Part shown: positions 34,700-40,729 of the stretch, one piece after another | Layout: each line of letters opens with the position of its first letter | Position numbering within the stretch: the first letter of the stretch is position 1 | Assembly (NCBI GenBank): GCA_963759175.1 | Contig: CAVWXP010000010.1 | Location: forward strand, 186,001-250,000 | Reading direction: 5' to 3' | DNA from: SZUA-442 sp963759175 | Lineage (GTDB): Bacteria; Actinomycetota; Acidimicrobiia; Spongiisociales; UBA5794 | DNA length: 64,000 nt | Notes under the pieces: generated by a model | The model's database searches: none | The model's input: only the letters and a program-made list of their open reading frames with translations | What the model was told of the DNA's origin: nothing | Made by a program: the position numbers and the translations under genes

Positions 34700-34729
34700 G
34701 AGGGGGTCCGCCACGTGGCGGACCCCCTC
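34700..34729. terminator. Terminator between rpmG and the MaoC-like gene
   Basis: GAGGGGGTCCGCC (34700-34712), loop ACGT, GGCGGACCCCCTC (34717-34729): a perfect 13-bp stem downstream of rpmG on the minus strand. Confidence 0.7.
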
Positions 34730-34777
34730 GTGGGCCGATCGGTCGAATCGACCGGTCGTGTCGGCTGCGGCAGGTGA

Positions 34778-34939
34778 CTACCGCGTCTCTCGGTGCGGCG
34801 TCGTCTCACGGCACCACTTGCAGAACTTGCGAAGCTCGAGGCGTTCCCTCGTGTTCGTCTTGTTCTTGGTGGTGACGTAGTTGCGCCGCTTGCATCCCTC
34901 ACAAGCCAAGGTGATCGGCGGCCTCTTGTCACTAGCCAT
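34778..34939 (-). CDS. rpmG: 50S ribosomal protein L33
   Basis: A 53-residue L33 starting MASDKRPPITLACEGCKRRN and ending ETTPHRETR. It is the zinc-ribbon form with two CxxC pairs (Cys13/Cys16 and Cys40/Cys43). Its leader (34940-34966) is nearly identical to that of rpsJ. In many actinobacteria a tRNA cluster and rpmG precede secE; here rpmG follows tuf2 and tRNA-Met in the same orientation and is probably co-transcribed with them. Confidence 0.93.
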   Translation of the reverse strand: MASDKRPPITLACEGCKRRNYVTTKNKTNTRERLELRKFCKWCRETTPHRETR

Positions 34940-34966
34940 TGTCTTTAACTCACTTCGTTCGTTGTC

Positions 34967-35040
34967 ATGAGCTATGAGCTATGAGCTCTGAGCTCGTCGT
35001 GTTCGTTGGCTCAAAGCTCAAAGCTCAAAGCTCACAGCTT
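34967..35040 (-). repeat. Heptad inverted repeat in the tuf2-rpmG spacer
   Basis: Starting 3 nt after the tuf2 stop, the RNA has tandem TGAGCTT words (35009-35040) then GCTCATA words (34967-34995). The halves can pair into a ~28-bp imperfect stem. It begins AGCTGTGAG like the elements at 30092-30170 and 31273-31363. Confidence 0.6.
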
Positions 35041-35043
35041 CTT

Positions 35044-36234
35044 CTAGTTGATGATCTTCGTCACACGGCCAGCACCCACCGTGCGGCCACCCTCACGGAT
35101 CGCGAAACGCAAACCCTCATCCATCGCAATCGGCTTCCCCAAATGCACCGTCATCTCCGTGTTGTCACCAGGCATCACCATCTCGGTGCCCTCAGGCAAC
35201 TTCACCTCACCCGTCACATCCGTCGTCCGGAAATAGAACTGCGGGCGATACCCATCAAAGAACGGATTGTGACGACCACCCTCATCCTTCGTCAGGATGT
35301 ACACATTCCCCTCGAAATCGGTATGCGGCGTAATCGAACCCGGAGCAGCAATCACCTGACCACGCTCCACATCATCCTTCCCGATACCCCGCAACAACAA
35401 ACCCACATTGTCACCAGCACGACCCTCATCCAACAGCTTCCGGAACATCTCGATCCCCGTCACCGTCGTCGTCTGCACATCACGCAAACCAATGATCTCG
35501 ACCTGGTCCCCAACCTTCAACACACCCTGCTCGATACGGCCCGTCACCACCGTCCCACGACCCGTGATCGAAAACACATCCTCAATCGGCATCGCAAACG
35601 GCTTATCCGTCTCACGCTCAGGCTCAGGGATATACGAATCAACCTGATCCATCAACTCCATGATCTGCGCAGCAGCATCCACATCACCCTCGAGAGCCTT
35701 CAACGCAGACCCCCGCACCACCGGCACATCATCACCAGGGAACTCATACTCATTCAACAAATCACGAACCTCGAGCTCCACCAGATCCAACAACTCATCA
35801 TCATCGACCTGATCAACCTTGTTCATGAACACCGCAATCGCCGGCACACCCACCTGACGCGCCAACAACACATGCTCACGCGTCTGAGGCATCGGACCAT
35901 CAGCAGCAGACACCACCAAAATCGCGCCATCCACCTGCGCAGCACCCGTAATCATGTTCTTCACATAATCCGCATGCCCAGGCATATCCACATGCGCATA
36001 GTGACGATTCACCGTCTCATACTCCACATGAGCAATCGCAATCGTGATCCCACGCTCACGCTCCTCAGGAGCCTTATCAATATCCTCAAACGCCGTATAC
36101 GCCGACGACCCAACACCAGCCTCAGCCAACGTCTTCGTAATCGCAGCCGTCAACGTCGTCTTCCCATGATCAATATGACCCATCGTCCCGATGTTCACAT
36201 GCGGCTTCGTCCGCTCAAACTTTGCTTTCGCCAT
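35044..36234 (-). CDS. tuf2: Elongation factor Tu, copy 2
   Basis: A second complete 396-residue EF-Tu whose protein sequence matches tuf1 at all positions, and whose shadow frames also match, so the DNA is identical or nearly so. It differs from tuf1 in context: it is preceded by tRNA-Met and followed by rpmG, and has its own 48-nt 5' spacer with AGGTTCGGGAGGACC before the ATG. Such identity between distant copies points to gene conversion. The T-ending codon bias is the same as in tuf1. Longer N-terminal starts would run into the tRNA and are rejected. Confidence 0.97.
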   Translation of the reverse strand: MAKAKFERTKPHVNIGTMGHIDHGKTTLTAAITKTLAEAGVGSSAYTAFEDIDKAPEERERGITIAIAHVEYETVNRHYAHVDMPGHADYVKNMITGAAQVDGAILVVSAADGPMPQTREHVLLARQVGVPAIAVFMNKVDQVDDDELLDLVELEVRDLLNEYEFPGDDVPVVRGSALKALEGDVDAAAQIMELMDQVDSYIPEPERETDKPFAMPIEDVFSITGRGTVVTGRIEQGVLKVGDQVEIIGLRDVQTTTVTGIEMFRKLLDEGRAGDNVGLLLRGIGKDDVERGQVIAAPGSITPHTDFEGNVYILTKDEGGRHNPFFDGYRPQFYFRTTDVTGEVKLPEGTEMVMPGDNTEMTVHLGKPIAMDEGLRFAIREGGRTVGAGRVTKIIN

Positions 36235-36282
36235 GGTCTGGTCCTCCCGAACCTGATGTCTTTGGTGGCTGTTGCGTATGCG

Positions 36283-36356
36283 TAGCGGCGGGCAGACTTG
36301 AACTGCCGACCTCTCGATTATGAGTCGAGCGCTCTTACCGACTGAGCTACGCCGCC
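36283..36356 (-). tRNA. trnM: tRNA-Met (CAT, elongator type)
   Basis: The 74-nt gene folds with acceptor GGCGGCG/CGCCGCT (one G-U), D-arm GCTCAGTCGGTAAGAGC, anticodon stem CTCGA/TCGAG carrying CAT, T-loop TTCAAGT and discriminator A. The G-C-rich but U-paired acceptor and AGGTC variable loop fit elongator Met rather than initiator. It lies 48 nt upstream of tuf2. Confidence 0.92.
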
Positions 36357-36478
36357 GTGTGCGTCGCACCGCTCACGCGGCACAGGGTCGGGATCGGACC
36401 CGACCGACTCCCTGCCGGTCACCCGACACCCCGGGCACCACCGATGAAGGGGAACGAGGGGGTTGGAAGCTGGCGGGG

Positions 36479-36509
36479 AGTATAGATATGAGCGCTCCTA
36501 CTGACGCAA
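36479..36509 (-). promoter_or_regulatory. Promoter of tRNA-Met/tuf2/rpmG
   Basis: Minus-strand TATACT (36479-36484) with a TTGCGT (36504-36509) 19 bp upstream; the -10 matches those of the str and tRNA-Trp promoters. It ends about 120 nt before the tRNA. Confidence 0.55.
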
Positions 36510-36618
36510 TCGACCGACCGGATCGTGGCCGAACCCTGGGCAACGGGCTGCGCCGTACCTCGGAGGTGCCGATATCATCCCGTCCGACGGGATTCACCAT
36601 TCAGGGAGTCACCCACGC

Positions 36619-36984
36619 ATGCGACAGTTCCTGCGCTCCAAGGTGCATCGGGCAACGATCACCCAGACCGAACTCCACTACGAAGGCTCGCTCACCCTCG
36701 ATCGCGATCTGATGGATGCGGCCTCCATGGCCCAGTTCGAGACGATCGATGTGGTCAACGTCAACAACGGTGCCCGGTTCACCACCTACGTGATCGAAGG
36801 GGAACCCGGATCGGGCATCGTCGGCCTCAACGGCGCAGCCGCAAGGCTCGGGGAACCCGGCGACCTCGTCATCATCATGACGTACCGCTACGAGGAGGTG
36901 CCGGATGGTGGAGTGCCGACCCAGCCGATCCTCGTGATGGTCGACGAGAAGAACCAGGTGCTGTCGGGAGGTTCGCCCGTCTGA
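36619..36984 (+). CDS. panD: Aspartate 1-decarboxylase
   Basis: PanD makes beta-alanine for pantothenate and CoA synthesis. The 121-residue proenzyme has the self-cleavage site YEGSLTLDRDLMDAA, cutting Gly23-Ser24 so Ser24 becomes the pyruvoyl cofactor, and the conserved VNNGARFTTYVIEGEPGSG and IVGLNGAAARLGEPGD. Length is typical. A CAGGGAG ribosome-binding site lies 11 nt upstream and a TATCAT -10 candidate near 36573. A strong terminator follows. It is a stand-alone gene, separate from other pan genes. Confidence 0.93.
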   Translation: MRQFLRSKVHRATITQTELHYEGSLTLDRDLMDAASMAQFETIDVVNVNNGARFTTYVIEGEPGSGIVGLNGAAARLGEPGDLVIIMTYRYEEVPDGGVPTQPILVMVDEKNQVLSGGSPV

Positions 36985-37022
36985 GCCGATCGCTCAGTCG
37001 TCGACCCCGCTATCCTCGCCCA

Positions 37023-37040
37023 CGCTCCCGTTCGGGAGCG
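37023..37040 (+). terminator. Hairpin after panD
   Basis: CGCTCCCG (37023-37030), TT loop, CGGGAGCG (37033-37040): a perfect 8-bp stem between panD and tRNA-Tyr. Confidence 0.55.
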
Positions 37041-37048
37041 GCACCCCT

Positions 37049-37131
37049 GCCGGGATACCCAAGTGGCCAAAGGGAGCAGACTGTAAATCTGTTGGTAATC
37101 ACCTTCGGAGGTTCGAATCCTTCTCCCGGCA
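37049..37131 (+). tRNA. trnY: tRNA-Tyr (GTA)
   Basis: A class II tRNA of 83 nt with acceptor GCCGGGA/TCCCGGC, anticodon arm CAGACTGTAAATCTG with GTA, a long variable arm (TTGGTAATCACCTTC), T-loop TTCGAAT and discriminator A. CCA is not encoded. Confidence 0.95.
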
Positions 37132-37200
37132 CGCGTAACGTTGGACGGATGAGGTAGGAGGCCCGCCGAGTTCGCACAACCGAAGCACGAACGAAGATGT

Positions 37201-37250
<50 letters not shown>

Positions 37251-37272
<22 letters not shown>

Positions 37273-38190
37273 CTGACGAGAACGGCCCCCAAGGGTCGTT
37301 CTCTCCGTTTCCGGGACCCCTACCACCTTCCCGGAAAGGGGTCCAACACCAGAACGCTCGCAGGCTCGCGACGCCTCCCGCCAACGAGCTGGGACCAGGC
37401 CAAGCGAGACGGGCCACCGGCGTGATGCTGCGTCGAGTCTTCAGGTTCGAATCCCGGAGGAGGCTCTGACGAGAACGGCCCCCAAGGGTCGTTCTCTCCG
37501 TTTCCGGGACCCCTACCACCTTCCCGGAAAGGGGTCCAACACCAGAACGCTCGCAGGCTCGCGACGCCTCCCGCCAACGAGCTGGGACCAGGCCAAGCGA
37601 GACGGGCCACCGGCGTGATGCTGCGTCGAGTCTTCAGGTTCGAATCCCGGAGGAGGCTCTGACGAGAACGGCCCCCAAGGGTCGTTCTCTCCGTTTCCGG
37701 GACCCCTACCACCTTCCCGGAAAGGGGTCCAACACCAGAACGCTCGCAGGCTCGCGACGCCTCCCGCCAACGAGCTGGGACCAGGCCAAGCGAGACGGGC
37801 CACCGGCGTGATGCTGCGTCGAGTCTTCAGGTTCGAATCCCGGAGGAGGCTCTGACGAGAACGGCCCCCAAGGGTCGTTCTCTCCGTTTCCGGGACCCCT
37901 ACCACCTTCCCGGAAAGGGGTCCAACACCAGAACGCTCGCAGGCTCGCGACGCCTCCCGCCAACGAGCTGGGACCAGGCCAAGCGAGACGGGCCACCGGC
38001 GTGATGCTGCGTCGAGTCTTCAGGTTCGAATCCCGGAGGAGGCTCTGACGAGAACGGCCCCCAAGGGTCGTTCTCTCCGTTTCCGGGACCCCTACCACCT
38101 TCCCGGAAAGGGGTCCAACACCAGAACGCTCGCAGGCTCGCGACGCCTCCCGCCAACGAGCTGGGACCAGGCCAAGCGAGACGGGCCACC
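37251..38190 (+). repeat. 193-bp tandem repeat carrying the 3' end of tRNA-Thr (about 4.9 units)
   Basis: Starting inside tRNA-Thr, a 193-bp unit is repeated with starts at 37251, 37444, 37637, 37830 and 38023, ending near 38190. The copies look identical by eye. Each unit contains the tRNA-Thr T-loop and 3' acceptor strand, a hairpin GAGAACGGCCC/GGGTCGTTCTC (first copy 37278-37303), a second hairpin (TTTCCGGGA/TCCCGGAAA) and a segment with GCCTCC that could pair with the tRNA-derived GGAGGC. The period is not a multiple of 3, so no repeat protein is encoded. No gene is seen in 37273-38203. It resembles serial duplication at a tRNA attachment site. Confidence 0.9.
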
Positions 38191-38203
38191 CACATGATCC
38201 TGC

Positions 38204-38427
38204 GACAAGGCTCGACACCCCGGGCTGTACCGCCAAAGCGACGGCATGGTGTATCTGCGCAACACGAACACCCAAGGCACCGCAGACCTGAGCTTCTTCT
38301 TCGGGAACCCGGTGACATCCCGATCGCAGGCGACTTCAACGGCGACGGATGCGCCACCGTGTCGGTGTAACGGCCATCACAAGGACGGTTCTACATCATC
38401 AACGACCTCGGCACCGACGGCGGTTTG
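38204..38427 (+). pseudogene. Fragment of an FG-GAP/VCBS-like repeat protein
   Basis: The plus strand encodes GLYRQSDGMVYLRNTNTQGT then ADLSFFFGNP, a missing base near 38312, and in the next frame DIPIAGDFNGDGCATVSV, an in-frame TAA (38368-38370) where Tyr is expected, then RPSQGRFYIINDLGTDGG. This is the repeat type of secreted beta-propeller proteins, with the GDFNGDG calcium-like motif. Both ends are missing, so it is a decayed remnant, probably brought in with the island. Confidence 0.7.
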
Positions 38428-38513
38428 AACTTGACATGACTCCATCCGCTCAGGAAGTGGAGCCTCCGGAAGACCCGGACCGGTTCACCCTCTGGGCCAG
38501 CCGGGTATCGCCG

Positions 38514-38906
38514 TCAGTTGGAGTCCAGCCCTGGGGGGCCTCGCTCGATTGCGTCATCCGGGATCAGATCGTGGCACGCCACCGTCAGGAGCAACCAGAC
38601 CGCCTGCGGGCCAGCCTGCTCCGGTGCGTTCGGGTGGACATCGCCGATCATCTCGTCAGAGATCTGCGCTGCGACATCCCAATCCCACGCACCGTCGTTG
38701 CACGCCCGAGTAGCAATCTCCACCCACAGGTCCTGGGAGATGTCGTCCCTTCCGGTCGAGTTGGCACCCAGTCGCTGGACATCCTCGTGAGCCGACTCCG
38801 GAACCGTCACCTGCGACGCTGTGGACACGGACGTTCCGCAGCCGGCAAGGACAAGCACAATCGCAAGCCCACCCAGGCGAAGCCTCCTGCTAGTTCGGAT
38901 ACCCAT
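38514..38906 (-). CDS. Putative lipoprotein of unknown function
   Basis: A 130-residue protein with a lipoprotein signal: charged start MGIRTSRRLRLGG, hydrophobic LAIVLVL and lipobox LAGC (Cys at about residue 23). The mature part has two further Cys (ATRACNDGAWDWD and LTVACHDLIPDD) that may form a disulfide. I do not recognise a family; it loosely resembles small actinobacterial DUF732-type lipoproteins. Its start overlaps the end of the upstream secreted-protein gene by 17 nt, so the two are probably co-expressed cargo of the island. Confidence 0.6.
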   Translation of the reverse strand: MGIRTSRRLRLGGLAIVLVLAGCGTSVSTASQVTVPESAHEDVQRLGANSTGRDDISQDLWVEIATRACNDGAWDWDVAAQISDEMIGDVHPNAPEQAGPQAVWLLLTVACHDLIPDDAIERGPPGLDSN

Positions 38907-39798
38907 TCAGTCCCCGTCCGTTGACCCACTGGGCCCAGTCGATGTCCCATCCGTCATGGGTGGAGCACGTCTTCGGGTTGTTGGCGACTGCCGTGTAGCC
39001 GTACTTCGATGCGAAGCCGGTCTTGACTCCCGAGGTGCCCATGTAACCGATTGTCTGGCAGAAACCGCCACCACCTTGAGACTGCGAGTTCTGGCGAAGC
39101 GTCACGCTCACGTAGTGACAAGCGCTGAGCGCTGTGCTCGTCCCTCGGAAGTACCCAGTGCTCAGGTTGCGGAAGTTGTAGGCGTCAACGCACGGTCCTG
39201 TGATCCCGGAGAACGTTGCTGTGCGGTCGTCGCTGCTCCGAGTCGCTGGCCCAGCAGGTGCCCCACCCTCGACCACTGGTGGGTACGCACCGCCCGTTGG
39301 GGTAAGGATGCCGGCATTCGCAGCTGTTTCCGTCCATGCCACATCGAGGGTGGCGAAGTCCCCGCTGGCGTTCCGAGCAAGCTCCACATCACTCGTCATC
39401 GCTGCCTTCGACCGACCCTCGAATGCCTTCATGACGTAGTGACCGATGCCATCCCCAATCACGGTGAACGAAGGCTCCCCATAGCCGGGCGAGATGATCG
39501 CTCTCTGCACGTGACCGTCGTAGATCACCTCCTCAGAAGACCCATCAGGAGACGAGACGATGATCCGGTATCGTCTATCGGTCGAGACCCAAGCAGATAC
39601 CTCTCGATCAAGGACGTGTCCGTCCTGGGAAATCGTGTGGACACCTACGCCGCGAAACCACTGTTCACCAACGGCTTCGGCGGCCTGCTCCACCTCCCAC
39701 GGACTCTCCGCGTCCGCTGCGAGCGGGGTCAGAACCGCTGCAGCAACAGCAGCAAGGCAGACCAATCGGATGAATGAACGAGTCGCCAGCATCAGCAT
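38890..39798 (-). CDS. Secreted protein of unknown function
   Basis: A 302-residue protein with a Sec signal peptide (MLMLATRSFIRLVCLAAVAA, then AAVLTPLAADA before ESPW). The mature N-terminal half looks like an LppX/outer-lipoprotein-like or general sensor fold (SEEVIYDGHVQRAIISPGYG), and the C-terminal ~100 residues contain four Cys (ITGPCVDAYNF, LSACHYVSV, GGFCQTIGY, KTCSTHDGWD). No family recognised. The ATG at 39798 was chosen for the signal peptide; a start at 39993 would run into the IS21 end. It lies between the two tRNA-derived repeat arrays. Confidence 0.6.
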   Translation of the reverse strand: MLMLATRSFIRLVCLAAVAAAVLTPLAADAESPWEVEQAAEAVGEQWFRGVGVHTISQDGHVLDREVSAWVSTDRRYRIIVSSPDGSSEEVIYDGHVQRAIISPGYGEPSFTVIGDGIGHYVMKAFEGRSKAAMTSDVELARNASGDFATLDVAWTETAANAGILTPTGGAYPPVVEGGAPAGPATRSSDDRTATFSGITGPCVDAYNFRNLSTGYFRGTSTALSACHYVSVTLRQNSQSQGGGGFCQTIGYMGTSGVKTGFASKYGYTAVANNPKTCSTHDGWDIDWAQWVNGRGLNGYPN

Positions 39799-39957
39799 GG
39801 CAGGACATCCCCTTGGACGGGTGGCGTTTAAGGAATCGTAAACTGCAGCCGACAACCCGTCCAGAGGACACTCGTCAACACCGCGAGGCCCGCCAGACGC
39901 TCCAGGATCGACGTATACGCGCGCTTCCCATCTCGGTGGGTACCTGACCACGCTCAT

Positions 39958-40171
39958 TGAATCTCCCCAGACCTGCTCACTGAAATTCCCCACCTCCTGA
40001 GAGGGAGTACCCGTTGTTGGGTGGGGTCCTCTCCAAGCTGGCTGTCAGCTATGACCGGCCGGCGAGGAGAGGAACCCCTGCCTGATGTTGACACATGAGG
40101 AAGACGTGGAGATCCATGCATTGAGGAGGCAGGGTTGGACGATCTCGGAGATCGCCCGCCACACCAGACGG
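39958..40171 (+). mobile_element. Truncated left end of an IS21-family element
   Basis: TGAATCTCCCC (39958) and TGAAATTCCCC (39981) are the short repeated end sequences typical of IS21 elements. Downstream, an ATG at 40085 begins LTHEEDVEIHALRRQGWTIS then EIARHTRR, the N-terminal helix-turn-helix of an IstA-type transposase. After about 29 codons the frame passes into the tRNA-derived repeat and no catalytic domain or istB follows. It is a dead remnant whose breakpoint coincides with the repeat. Confidence 0.65.
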
Positions 40172-40727
40172 GCCACCGGCGTGATGCTGCGCCAAGACCC
40201 TTGGTCCGAATCCCGGAGGAGGCTCTTGAGAGAACGGCCCCCAGGGTCGTTCCCTTCGTTTCCACGACCCCTGCAATCCTTCCTGGAAAGGGGTCCAACA
40301 CCCGAACGCTCGCTCACGCTCCCGACCCCTCCTGCCTACGAGCTGGGACCAGGCCACACCAGACGGGCCACCGGCGTGATGCTGCGCCAAGACTCTTGGT
40401 TCGAATCCCGGAGGAGGCTCTCAAGAGAACGGCCGAAAGGTCGTTCTCGTCGTTTCCGTGACCCCTACCGCTTTCCTGGAAGGGGTCCAACCCCGAACGC
40501 TCGCATAGCTCGCGACCTCTCCTGCCCACGAGCTGGGACCAGCCCAAGCGAGACGGGAAACCCACATGATCCTGCGTCAAGACCTAGACACGGACCGCTC
40601 GCAGGCTCGCGACGTCTCCTGCCTACGAGCTGGGACCAGGCCAGCACCACGGGCCACCGGCGTGATGCTGCGTAGAGTCTTTAGGTTCGAATCCCGGAGG
40701 AGGCTCTGGAGAGAACGGCCGAAAGGT
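40165..40727 (+). repeat. Second, diverged array of the tRNA-Thr-derived repeat
   Basis: About three degenerate copies of the 193-bp unit, with tRNA 3'-end sequences at 40203 (GGTCCGAATCCCGG), 40398 and 40684 (GGTTCGAATCCCGGAGGAGG). Spacing is 195 and 286 bp, so one unit is partly duplicated or deleted. The terminal hairpin is shorter in two copies (AACGGCCGAAAGGTCGTT at 40430-40447). The array stops 2 nt before the P-type ATPase stop codon. It has no coding capacity; 39799-39957 upstream holds only the promoter region of the secreted-protein gene. Confidence 0.8.
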
Positions 40728-40729
40728 CG

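Noticed and set aside
36357..36618. A gene in the tRNA-Met to panD gap
   Set aside because: The small frames here have no homology-like features and overlap promoter elements.
37320..38357. Minus-strand 130-residue frames with the PPPGFEP-type sequence inside the 193-bp repeats
   Set aside because: Typical false proteins from the antisense of tRNA genes; each wraps two repeat units because 193 is not divisible by 3.
40085..40675. A 196-residue plus-strand frame as an intact transposase
   Set aside because: Only the first ~29 codons are IstA-like; the rest reads the tRNA-derived repeat.
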